From contig CAZFJL010000005.1 of assembly GCA_964518905.1 (NCBI GenBank), positions 46,311 through 110,310 of the forward strand: DNA of 64,000 nucleotides. The letters are read 5' to 3'. This document shows, piece after piece, positions 17,202-25,788 of this stretch. This DNA is from RDYZ01 sp964518905 (GTDB taxonomy: Bacteria; Cyanobacteriota; Cyanobacteriia; Cyanobacteriales; Geitlerinemataceae). A program made the position numbers and the translations under genes. The notes under the pieces were generated by a model. That model saw only the letters and a program-made list of their open reading frames with translations, was not told the origin of the DNA and made no database searches. The stretch's first letter is position 1. The number at the start of each line of letters is the position of its first letter.

Positions 17202-18167
17202 CTAGTTATCGCGACCCACCGTCTGGAAGATTTCCTCCAGAATTTCCGTCGCACCCTGCGCCCGTAGCTTCTTCGCCAGCTCGATTCCCAGCGCCTCGCA
17301 ATCCGTCGCCGCGCCCGACACCTCATCCTTAAGCATCACCGAACCGTCCAGCTTCGCGACCATGCCCTTCAGCGTCAGCGTATCGCCCTCGATCGCCGTA
17401 TTCACACCGATCGGCACTTGGCAACCGCCCTCAAGGCTCCGCAAAAATGACCGCTCCGCCAAACAGCGATAGGTCGTCGGCAAATGCTCGATCGCCTTCA
17501 AGACCGCTTGCGTATCGGGATCATCATTGCGGCACTCGATCCCCAGCGCACCCTGACCCACCGCATGGAGCGACACCTCCGCCGGGATCACCTGATGCAC
17601 CCGTTCCGGCATCCCGAGCCGTTCCAGACCCGCCACCGCCAAAATAATCGCGTCATACTGTCCCTCATCGAGCTTCGCGAGGCGCGTGTTGAGGTTGCCG
17701 CGCACATCTTTGAATTCGAGGTGAGGATAGTGGTGGCGAAGCTGTGCCAGACGACGCAGCGACGACGTCCCGATCACCGCACCGGCGGGTAGGGTTTCGA
17801 GCAACTTGTCCTTATGTTTTTCGTGAACCACGAGCGCATCCGCCGGATTTTCGCGCTCGGTGATGCAGGACAACATCAAACCTTCGGGGAGCTTCGTCGG
17901 CAAATCTTTGAGCGAGTGAACGGCGAAATCCGTTTGATTGGCCAACATGCCAACCTCTAGCTCTTTGGTAAACAGACCCTTATCGCCGATTTTGGCGAGC
18001 GCCACATCCAGGATGTTGTCACCCTGGGTGCTCATGGTTTCGATCTCGAACGCAATCTCGGGATAGGCCGCTTGAAGCGTGTCGCGTACCCAGTGGGTTT
18101 GCACGAGGGCAAGTTGACTTTTACGCGAGGCGATGCGGATGGTACGCGTAGCGGCGGAGGCTGTCAT
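17202..18167 (-). CDS. hemC: Hydroxymethylbilane synthase (porphobilinogen deaminase)
   Basis: HemC polymerises four porphobilinogens into hydroxymethylbilane, on the route to haem, chlorophyll and bilins. The 321-residue sequence has IRIASRKSQLALVQTHWV, LDVALAKIGDKGLFTKELE, FAVHSLKDLPT, GTSSLRRLAQL and RGNLNTRLAKLDEGQYDAIILAVAGLERLG. The dipyrromethane cofactor cysteine is in RSLEGGCQVPIG. The ATG start is clear. It is upstream of the sugar kinase on the same strand but separated by a terminator. Confidence 0.96.
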   Translation of the reverse strand: MTASAATRTIRIASRKSQLALVQTHWVRDTLQAAYPEIAFEIETMSTQGDNILDVALAKIGDKGLFTKELEVGMLANQTDFAVHSLKDLPTKLPEGLMLSCITERENPADALVVHEKHKDKLLETLPAGAVIGTSSLRRLAQLRHHYPHLEFKDVRGNLNTRLAKLDEGQYDAIILAVAGLERLGMPERVHQVIPAEVSLHAVGQGALGIECRNDDPDTQAVLKAIEHLPTTYRCLAERSFLRSLEGGCQVPIGVNTAIEGDTLTLKGMVAKLDGSVMLKDEVSGAATDCEALGIELAKKLRAQGATEILEEIFQTVGRDN

Positions 18168-18414
18168 GGAAGGTTTTAAACGGATTTAAAAAAGCTCGAT
18201 CTAGGATACCCCAAGCGGTTACAACGTTTTTTTTAACTTCTGTTGCTGCAATCGGGCTTACGGAGAATTTTAGACGTGCAAGTGCTAGTAAGGTGAATGT
18301 ACTGGACGTTCAGATGTCTTGGGCTGTCTTCGTGCGCTTGAGTTCTTCCGCTAATGATAAAAATTGTAAGAACTCGTAATATTTAAGCTCTCACTTCATT
18401 CGTGATTTTATCTC

Positions 18415-21183
18415 GTGGTTCATCGCTTTGATCGCATCAGGCAGCGAACTCACCGTTATCTGCCATTCCTATTAGTTGCGCTATTCGCTGGACTGGGCTA
18501 CATCGGCAACAGTATTGATTTGCCAATATTTTTTGGTGTGCCATTTTCCTTTGGCACGATCTTTGTGACGATCGCTGCCGTCGTATTGGGCTGGCGTTAC
18601 GGCGCGATCGTGGCTGCTATTGCTAGCATCCACACCATGCTACTCGCCGGTCACCCGTACCTTGAAATTGTATCCATTTTTGAAGCCGCTCGGCTGGGCT
18701 GGAATTGGCAATATGAACGCCGGAACTTGATCGCCTGCGATCTTTGGTTTTGGCTCCTTGCCGGTCTTCCATTTCTCTGTGTGATGTATCACTACAGTTT
18801 AAATATGCCGTGGAACGCCAGCATACTGATTGCTTTACAGCACAGCATCGAGCATTTACTCTGCGTCACGATCGCCAGTTTTTTACTGTTTCATTCATCT
18901 TTTGTTAATCGTCTTTGGGTTAGCTTATACGGAAGTCCACTGTCTCGCTCCGTTCGGCAAGTAGCCTTTAATTTTTTAGTAGCGCTTGCCTTTATTCCCA
19001 TCTTAATAATTACGAGTATTGATAGTCATATTGCTCGTATCGAACTGGAGGCGATAGAGCACCATCAATTGAGTGTTGTGACTCATAACATTGTCGAGTC
19101 GGTAGAGCATTGGCAAACCTGGGGTCGAAGAAGCAAGGTACAACTCAAAAATAGTTTGAAGCACCAAAATCTTGGTTTGCCGCTATACATCTCCTTGACC
19201 TCTGAAAATGATCGGCTCGTTCTTGATAGTGGTGCGAATTTTCCGGGATGGTATCAGCTAGAAACTCATGAAACTAGCCATTTATTAAATATTTACAATA
19301 ATCTAAAAGATCCAAAATCACAATCAGAAGACCTCACAATATCCTCTGATTTTGTGACACAAATAAATGAGGAATTGCGCGAAGCTGATCACAATCATGA
19401 CGCGGAATTTTCGCCAATTCGGCACTACTTTCCCAAGCAAGTTACATCGTCTGAACTAGAGAATTGGCGACGCTCATTTTATCGAATCACGCGAAACCCA
19501 ACTCTGGACATACCTTGGCGCATCGAGGTTGCACTGTCGATCGCACCAAAAATAGATCGCTTAGAATTGCTCTATATTCGACACCTAGCGATGATTCTAA
19601 TCGTGATGGTAATTGCCATTCTACTAGCAGACTCGTTGGGAAATCGTTTTGCGTCACCCTTACGTCAGCTCGGTGAACAGACAACAGATTTACCTCGAAA
19701 ATTAATGGGAGAGGGCACTACTATTTGGCCCAGTTTCAATCTCGAAGAAATTGAACAGTTGTCATCCAACTTTAAGCTTGTTTCGCGAGTTCTTCAGGTG
19801 AAGTTTAAGGAGATCTATCGGACGAATGAAGAGCTGGAAATCCGTGTTCGCGATCGAACTCAGGCGCTCGAAACAGAAATCGAAGAACGAAAACGGATCA
19901 CTCGCATCATTCAAAAATCACAGCAGCGACTCTCGTTGCTGGTCGAACAATCGCCGTTAGCGCTGCTGGAATGGGATCTCGATGGGCAAATTGTGGCGTG
20001 GAATCCAGCCGCCGAGATTATTTTTGGATATACCCCAGAAGAGGCGATCGGCAAACAGCTTGCAAGCTTGGTGAGTCCGGCTCAACCTCAATTGGCGATC
20101 GAAGATCTTCTGAAGTTACGAGAGAATGAACAAGACAGCGGACATAGCTGTGTGGAAAATATCACTCGCGATGGTCGGTACTTACTCTGCGATTGGCATA
20201 ATGTTCCCCTCGTTGATGCTGACGGTCAAACCCTTGGTATTGCCTCGCTGATTCAAGATGTGACGGCAAAATATGAAGCGAGTCGTCAGCTTACGCAACG
20301 AACGACGGATCTAGAGGCGACGTTAATCCAACTTCAGCAAGCCCAGGTGCAGCTTGTGCACAGCGAAAAAATGTCAAGCTTGGGGCAACTTGTGGCTGGT
20401 GTTGCCCATGAAATCAATAACCCCGTGAGTTTTATTCATGGCAATCTTAGTTTTGCGCGCGAACATGCCGAGTCGTTACTGTCGGCGATCGAGTATTACC
20501 AGGAAACGTATCCCGAGAGTCTCGACGCGCCCGAGGTGGACGATTTAGACTTGCCGTTTATTCAATCGGATTTTCCCGCGTTGCTCCAGTCCATGAAGAT
20601 GGGAACTGAACGCATTCGCGATATTGTGCATTCGCTGCGCAATTTTTCGCGTTTGGATGAAAGCGATCATAAGCAAGTTGACTTATCCGAAGGGATTGAT
20701 AATACGCTGCTCATTTTGCAACATCGGCTAAATGCAACTGATAAGCGCTCCGAGATTCAGGTCAAGCGGAATTATTATGGCTTCCCTGCTATCACCTGCT
20801 ATCCTGGCCAGCTTAATCAGGTGTTTATGAATCTCATTACGAATGCGATCGACGCGATCGATAATACCGAACCGCCTCATGTCATCACGATTAGTGCGTG
20901 GATGGCTGATGCGCAAGGTGTTCTCTGTGAGGATGCCTCGAAGATTCAGTCGCTTCCGGCGGGCGATTGGATTTACGTATCAGTTCACGATACGGGCTGC
21001 GGCATCCCGGAAGCGATACAAAAGCAAATTTTTGACCCGTTTTTTACCACGAAGCCGATCGGTTCAGGAACTGGAATGGGTCTCTCGATTTGTCATCAAA
21101 TTATTGTCGAGAAACACAATGGAACCTTGACCGTCTCCTCAAATCAAGCCGGTACGACCTTGACGCTTGGTTTACAGGCGTAG
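18415..21183 (+). CDS. Membrane sensor histidine kinase with PAS domain
   Basis: A 922-residue sensor kinase with a GTG start. The first about 180 residues hold several membrane helices (HRYLPFLLVALFAGLGYIGN, FGTIFVTIAAVVLGWRYGAIVAAIAS). A further helix near 190-205 leads into a periplasmic sensing domain to about 390, and another helix (HLAMILIVMVIAILLA) ends it. A HAMP-like linker and coiled coil, a PAS domain near 500-620, HisKA with phospho-acceptor H665 (VAGVAHEINNPVSFIHGNL) and an HATPase (NLITNAIDAID, DTGCGIPE, GSGTGMGLSI) follow. No response regulator is adjacent, so the partner and signal are unknown. Confidence 0.9.
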   Translation: MVHRFDRIRQRTHRYLPFLLVALFAGLGYIGNSIDLPIFFGVPFSFGTIFVTIAAVVLGWRYGAIVAAIASIHTMLLAGHPYLEIVSIFEAARLGWNWQYERRNLIACDLWFWLLAGLPFLCVMYHYSLNMPWNASILIALQHSIEHLLCVTIASFLLFHSSFVNRLWVSLYGSPLSRSVRQVAFNFLVALAFIPILIITSIDSHIARIELEAIEHHQLSVVTHNIVESVEHWQTWGRRSKVQLKNSLKHQNLGLPLYISLTSENDRLVLDSGANFPGWYQLETHETSHLLNIYNNLKDPKSQSEDLTISSDFVTQINEELREADHNHDAEFSPIRHYFPKQVTSSELENWRRSFYRITRNPTLDIPWRIEVALSIAPKIDRLELLYIRHLAMILIVMVIAILLADSLGNRFASPLRQLGEQTTDLPRKLMGEGTTIWPSFNLEEIEQLSSNFKLVSRVLQVKFKEIYRTNEELEIRVRDRTQALETEIEERKRITRIIQKSQQRLSLLVEQSPLALLEWDLDGQIVAWNPAAEIIFGYTPEEAIGKQLASLVSPAQPQLAIEDLLKLRENEQDSGHSCVENITRDGRYLLCDWHNVPLVDADGQTLGIASLIQDVTAKYEASRQLTQRTTDLEATLIQLQQAQVQLVHSEKMSSLGQLVAGVAHEINNPVSFIHGNLSFAREHAESLLSAIEYYQETYPESLDAPEVDDLDLPFIQSDFPALLQSMKMGTERIRDIVHSLRNFSRLDESDHKQVDLSEGIDNTLLILQHRLNATDKRSEIQVKRNYYGFPAITCYPGQLNQVFMNLITNAIDAIDNTEPPHVITISAWMADAQGVLCEDASKIQSLPAGDWIYVSVHDTGCGIPEAIQKQIFDPFFTTKPIGSGTGMGLSICHQIIVEKHNGTLTVSSNQAGTTLTLGLQA

Positions 21184-21234
21184 GCCAAAATAACGCGACA
21201 CGAACGATCGGCGATCGCTTTGGCTTGCGTCGGT

Positions 21235-22689
21235 CTACTCTTCGCCGGTGGCCATAACTGCCGTGCTGCTGCCTGATCCATCCCAACTGACGGGGCTCGC
21301 CGTCGGTAAATTGAGCTGCCCGAGGAGCCGATCGATGGTTGCCCGTTCGGTCGCATTAATCATGTCACCGTTGTCTGCGACCCACTGTTCGGCCTGATCG
21401 CGATCGTAACGAGCCGCCATAATGATCGCAGCCCAAACCCGCGCGGACTGCTCTTCCGGTAAAAAGCGTAACGATGCTTCGACGCGTCGCCAGAGTCGCA
21501 CCGGATTACCGGTGATTGCAGGAAAAATATCCTCCGGCCAACTGTTGTTCGCCTCAACCTGGCGCAGGGCTTGCGACCAGCGCCCATCGAGCAGTGCGAC
21601 GATCGTTGCTTGACCGGGACTCGCCCAATTGGTATCCGCCTGGGTTTTCATTAGGCGTGCGTGTAAGGCGATCGTGTCGAGCTGCGCCTGGGCTGCGTCC
21701 GGCCAGGATTGTCCGGCCTGTTTTCGTTGCTGGGCTAGGGGCTCAAGACGAGCCTGTGCCGCTGACCAGAGACCACTGCGGGCTAACAACAATGCTTCTC
21801 GATAGGTTTTTAGATCGAGGGCGGGCTCAACTAAAGAAAGCGGTTCGAGGTGGGTCGGATCGAGTAGAAAGTGGCGGGAGGTAATGCGATAGATCTCGTA
21901 GTTGGGTTCGAGACCCACAGTGCGATCGACCACGAGTTCAGGATCACCACCGCCGGTAAATGGCTGCCATTCGGGGAGTTTGCCATTGGGGCTGCTCCAC
22001 TGTTCTGATAATCCGAGGTAAAGACGGGCTGGATTGAAGTGCAACACCTGGCCATAGCGCACCGTGGCATCCCCAAAGGTGTATTCACCCACGAGATTGA
22101 ACCACAGCCCCGATCGCGGCGTGAGGCCATTAAAACGCTGAAGTGAAGTCAGGGGGAGTGGGCGATTGGAGGCGGCGAGACTGGGGTTGCCTTCGACCAA
22201 AGGCGCGATGATGAGCGATTCGGGAGGGCCTTCGAGAGTCAGCTCTCGCTGGAGATGATAGACCACATCGCCAAAGCGATCGGCGGGAGCATCGGGCTGA
22301 TAGAGCCGCAGCATGACGATCGCGTTGCAGGATTCGCCCGCACAGTTGGGCTGGCGCTTCAGGATGGGCAACAGGAGAGCGGGAGGGTTGGCAATGTCGA
22401 TCGGTTCCTCTGGAGTGACCAGTTCGATCGTCTCACCGGCAATGTAACCTTCAGACTCCAGATCACGACGGATTTGATCCAGTGTTAAGGGGACGTAGCT
22501 TTCCGCCGCAAGTTGGAGGTCAAGGTTGGGTAAGTGGGGCTGTAACCAGGGAACCGCCTTCGGGTTTAGGGTTAACTGCGCACCAACCCACAAGCTACCG
22601 AGGGTGAGTGCAAACGCACCAGTCAGCGTCGATACGACACTTAACTGAATGAAGAACACTTTCCACGACCCTTTGAAGAGGATGAACAT
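21235..22689 (-). CDS. Conserved membrane-anchored protein of unknown function
   Basis: A 484-residue protein I do not assign to a named family. An N-terminal helix (FIQLSVVSTLTGAFALTLGSLWVGAQ) anchors an otherwise soluble part that is probably periplasmic. Positions 100-280 contain a beta-rich region with two cysteines (QPNCAGESCNAIVMLRLY); positions 290-440 are helical, rich in Ala, Leu and Gln, and look like TPR/solenoid helices (LARSGLWSAAQARLEPLAQQRKQAG). The C-terminus ends in a short Ser/Thr tail. The length and composition fit a real gene. It is convergent with the histidine kinase and follows the HpnB-like gene on the same strand. Confidence 0.65.
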   Translation of the reverse strand: MFILFKGSWKVFFIQLSVVSTLTGAFALTLGSLWVGAQLTLNPKAVPWLQPHLPNLDLQLAAESYVPLTLDQIRRDLESEGYIAGETIELVTPEEPIDIANPPALLLPILKRQPNCAGESCNAIVMLRLYQPDAPADRFGDVVYHLQRELTLEGPPESLIIAPLVEGNPSLAASNRPLPLTSLQRFNGLTPRSGLWFNLVGEYTFGDATVRYGQVLHFNPARLYLGLSEQWSSPNGKLPEWQPFTGGGDPELVVDRTVGLEPNYEIYRITSRHFLLDPTHLEPLSLVEPALDLKTYREALLLARSGLWSAAQARLEPLAQQRKQAGQSWPDAAQAQLDTIALHARLMKTQADTNWASPGQATIVALLDGRWSQALRQVEANNSWPEDIFPAITGNPVRLWRRVEASLRFLPEEQSARVWAAIIMAARYDRDQAEQWVADNGDMINATERATIDRLLGQLNLPTASPVSWDGSGSSTAVMATGEE

Positions 22690-22755
22690 TAAGTTGCAAA
22701 GCTGAAGGTTCCGTCAGGATCTGAGGCTCAGGATCTGATGGTTAGGATCTGATAC

Positions 22756-24210
22756 TTATGGGTGTTTGGCATAGGTTCGTCCTTTCCAGGCTCCACCCCG
22801 ACCGCGCCAGTGTCGCCATGCAGAATCGATCGTTGCGAATAGGTAGATGCTGGCGATCGCGGGCAGTAACACCCCAACAATCGCCGGTTGTTCGTACGAT
22901 CGTAGCGTAGGACGATAGGCCACAACCATCCCACCCCAGGTTAACCCGCCGATGATCGCCAATTGGGGGATATTCCACGCAATCCCACCGATCGTACTCA
23001 GAGGCGGAACGAGATACACAAGAATCATGCCAAGAATCGTGCCACCGAGCAGGATCGGCGAATAGTTGAGTTGGGTGTAGGCCGTGCGTGCCACCATGTC
23101 CCAAAGGCTCGCTAATGATTCGTAAGGCCGCAGACTACGGGTGCTGTTGCTCAGTCCGAGCCAGATACGTCGGTAGGAGGGGCGATCGGCTGGCGGTTTG
23201 GTTTGCGGTTTGGTTTGCGGTTTGGTTTGCGGGTCGAGACTCGCTGTCACCGCCGAACCCGAGTCCGGTTCGAGATGTTTCACCGCCGACGCCAAGGCAC
23301 AGTCATCGATTAACGCCTGCCGCACACAGCCGATACCGCCAATCCGATCGAGAGCTGTGGTTTGGAGCAAAATACAGCCACCGGCAGCAGCAGCCATCGC
23401 GTTATTGGGGTCGTTCACCCAGGGAAATGGATAGAGTTTTTGGAAGAAAAAGATAAACGCCGGAACCATCAGACGTTCCCAAACACTCTGACAGCGTAAA
23501 CGCACCATCAGCGAAACCAATTCACGCCGATCGCCACGGGCACGATCAACCAACCGCTGCAAATTGTCCGGCGGGTGACAGATATCGGCGTCGGTCAACC
23601 AAACATAGTCGGAGTCGCCCCAATAAGATCGCGCTGCTGCAATGCCGCGATCGAGCGCCCACAATTTTCCCGTCCAGCCCGTTGGCAGCGGCGGCGGTGA
23701 AATAACGGCAAATTCTAGGGGTTGTGTTTGAGAGTTTGCGTGAGAGGTGACCGGTTGAGTGCGATCGCCCGTTGCGCGGTCATCGTCACAGTCATGTTCG
23801 CAATCCTCGATCGCCATCAGCATCACATCTGGCAACGATCCGGCCAGCTCACGCGCCAGATCGCCCGTACCATCTGTACTACCATCATCCACCAGCACCA
23901 CCCGCAACTGTCCGCCATAACGTTGAGATAACAGCGATCGCAGGGTCTCCGGAAGAACATCGGCCTCATTACGAGCGGGAATGACGGCAATGATCCTGGG
24001 GTCTGTTCGTGTCGGATCACCTGAAAGCGAAGTCTGATCGGCATTAACGGACAGCACAGGCGCACTCAGCCGCTCCGTCCCACACCAAAATCGCCCCCGA
24101 AAGAGCAGCAATACGACCCAAATGAAAAGCGACAGAAGCGCGATCGCGCTCAAAGGGTCGGCCACACTTGCCCGAACCGCACCAAAAACTAGCCCAACCC
24201 CATCAACCAC
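22756..24210 (-). CDS. hpnB: HpnB-like family 2 glycosyltransferase
   Basis: A 484-residue membrane GT2 enzyme resembling HpnB, the glycosyltransferase often linked to hopanoid genes. An N-terminal helix (AIALLSLFIWVVLLLFRGRFW) precedes the catalytic domain: IIAVIPARNEADVLPETLRSLL, VVLVDDGSTDGTGDLA, a WLTDADICH metal-binding motif, and LIDDCALASAVK. A C-terminal membrane region (SPILLGGTILGMILVYLVPPL) follows. A low-complexity insert, about residues 326-339, repeats PQTK three times and is encoded by a 12-bp tandem repeat. Start is GTG. The exact acceptor is unknown, and no other hopanoid gene is in the window. Confidence 0.8.
   Translation of the reverse strand: MVDGVGLVFGAVRASVADPLSAIALLSLFIWVVLLLFRGRFWCGTERLSAPVLSVNADQTSLSGDPTRTDPRIIAVIPARNEADVLPETLRSLLSQRYGGQLRVVLVDDGSTDGTGDLARELAGSLPDVMLMAIEDCEHDCDDDRATGDRTQPVTSHANSQTQPLEFAVISPPPLPTGWTGKLWALDRGIAAARSYWGDSDYVWLTDADICHPPDNLQRLVDRARGDRRELVSLMVRLRCQSVWERLMVPAFIFFFQKLYPFPWVNDPNNAMAAAAGGCILLQTTALDRIGGIGCVRQALIDDCALASAVKHLEPDSGSAVTASLDPQTKPQTKPQTKPPADRPSYRRIWLGLSNSTRSLRPYESLASLWDMVARTAYTQLNYSPILLGGTILGMILVYLVPPLSTIGGIAWNIPQLAIIGGLTWGGMVVAYRPTLRSYEQPAIVGVLLPAIASIYLFATIDSAWRHWRGRGGAWKGRTYAKHP
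23193..23232. repeat. 12-bp tandem repeat inside the glycosyltransferase gene
   Basis: The unit GGTTTGGTTTGC is repeated three times on the plus strand, giving in-frame QTKP repeats on the coding strand. Twelve-base units keep the frame, so copy number could vary without breaking the gene. Confidence 0.85.
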
Positions 24211-24533
24211 AATCGGTTCACCCTCACAACAGCAACATCGAGTGCTGTATTATCTACCACTCCGCTCACGGTCTGCCACAGAGCGAACTAGGCGTTATTT
24301 TCCAGGAAATGCCTCGATGCGGTCAGGCATCCAAGAAAATTAACGAGATTTAAAATTAACGAGATTTGAACGACGTAACTCAAGCATCCTGGTGACATAC
24401 AAGCTAGAAGCTTGTGTTACAGATTGATCGGCAAGAACTACGTCAAGCCAAGCTGATCAAGACCGGCAGCAGGCAAGCAAAAAAAAGTGCCAAACGGAAT
24501 CACCGGCTGGCAAAATTTAAGTGTGGCACTGGA
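24211..24533. other. Intergenic region with short repeats
   Basis: Holds a direct repeat of AAATTAACGAGATTT (24337-24368) and, at 24399-24420, a string matching one end of element E (on the minus strand GTAACACAAGCTTCTAGCTT). No coding frame is credible. Confidence 0.5.
24399..24420 (-). repeat. Element E end fragment
   Basis: On the minus strand this reads GTAACACAAGCTTCTAGCTT followed by GT, nearly identical to the left end of the element at 56692-56805. No matching second end is visible nearby, so it is a fragment or solo end. Confidence 0.55.
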
Positions 24534-24764
24534 CTAGGAAAAACTGCCCGCAGCACGCTGATAGGCTAGATCACGAATCAGCGGCGTCTTTTGGCGAATG
24601 TACGAACCGATCGCCGAGGCTTCGGTTCGGTCAATTGAGATATTGTGTTCGATTAGCTCGTGGGTCAACCACTTTGCAAGGCTTGTATCGTCCATGCCGA
24701 GGAGCTGGCTGGTTTGAGTATCTTCGATGAGTTGCCAAAATTGGCGCAGTAGAAGAGGTTTCAT
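24534..24764 (-). CDS. Small conserved cyanobacterial protein of unknown function
   Basis: A 76-residue, helix-rich acidic protein (MKPLLLRQFWQLIEDTQTSQ ... LAKWLTHELIEHNISIDRTEASAIGSYI ... LIRDLAYQRA). A good ribosome-binding site (AGGAG, 6 bases before the ATG) supports translation. The pattern of a short N-terminal helix, a W/L-rich middle and an LIRDLA end resembles small orphan proteins common in cyanobacteria; I know no function. It is too long and lacks the motifs of NblA. Neighbouring intergenic regions are long, so it is probably monocistronic. Confidence 0.6.
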   Translation of the reverse strand: MKPLLLRQFWQLIEDTQTSQLLGMDDTSLAKWLTHELIEHNISIDRTEASAIGSYIRQKTPLIRDLAYQRAAGSFS

Positions 24765-25788
24765 GTCAATCTCCTGATTGAGATCTTAAAATGGAGCGTG
24801 GGTGCGTGACGATCAGAAATCCGTGTGACGTGAAAACTTGAGTGAGTTAGATGGTGAACAAAGATAGCAAAATAATTGGTTTCAGGCTGAAAATCACAAA
24901 AGACTCTGAGCTACCAGACGCATTGTCAATGCTTATTGTGACTCAATCAGTATCTTTTTTAACAATATTTTTATGTTTCCCAGGATAGCGGGATTACCTG
25001 AGGCGGCAACCAGGGTGATACAACATGCAATAAAACTTTGGTTTCGATCGCTAATGTCGTAAATCTCTTATAAAGGGGATAACGTTTTATGCCGAATCGA
25101 GCAAGCCAATTTTTGAGCTAATGCCAACCTAATCTTTAGGGTATTTGCCCGTCATAATTTAGGTTGTTTTAATCGCAACGTACTAGATGTAGTCCTGCTC
25201 GCTCTTCCGCGTTCTCAGCCTTGCAACTAGAACTCTAATACCAGCTTGAATCTAGGCGGAATGAAGGGTGAACTTTGAGTGTGAGGGCTATATCTTTAAC
25301 CTCTAAATCCGTACAGCAAATGCCGATCGCGCTACAGTTCAATTTTAGTTGATCGTCTGTCTTTAACTTCTTGAAGTTAAAGCATCTTCGCAAATCAAAA
25401 AATGTTGTGACAGAGTAAATCAATCACAATGAGAAGGGAGGATCGGCAGAGCGCGACTGTAATGTCTTTACTCTCTGGGTTAGACAATAGTAATAGGCCG
25501 AAATAAAACTCTACGACTCTTTGCTCACTGAGAACTCAGAGTCCGACGCTTTCCGGGTTTACCGTCAGTCAGGCTGAAGGGTGTGACAGAATCGAGGTGC
25601 TAGGTTCTGTCTCCATTAAATTTCTAGCGCTTGCCCAGTAAGGGTTGTAGCCCCTGGCCTCTTGTTGGGGCGGGCGTTCAACAGCTCGCCGGATAAGGGT
25701 TCTATGGATGAATTGATGAATTGATGACACGCCCCGGCTCGGTGCTCTTTGTGACGACCATATTGATTTCAATTGTGGGATTGCTTGC
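24765..25788. other. Kilobase without recognisable genes
   Basis: About 1,020 bases with unusually low G+C compared with flanking genes. Short frames (for example 25235-25423 minus, 62 codons) have no domain-like sequence and no ribosome-binding site. No tRNA, tmRNA, RNase P RNA or repeat copy is recognisable. It separates divergent genes and must hold at least one promoter. Confidence 0.5.

Noticed and set aside
24534..24764. NblA-like phycobilisome degradation protein
   Set aside because: NblA is about 60 residues with a different two-helix pattern. This protein shares size range only.
25235..25423. 62-codon minus-strand frame in the gene-free kilobase
   Set aside because: No ribosome-binding site, cysteine-rich random composition and no family resemblance.
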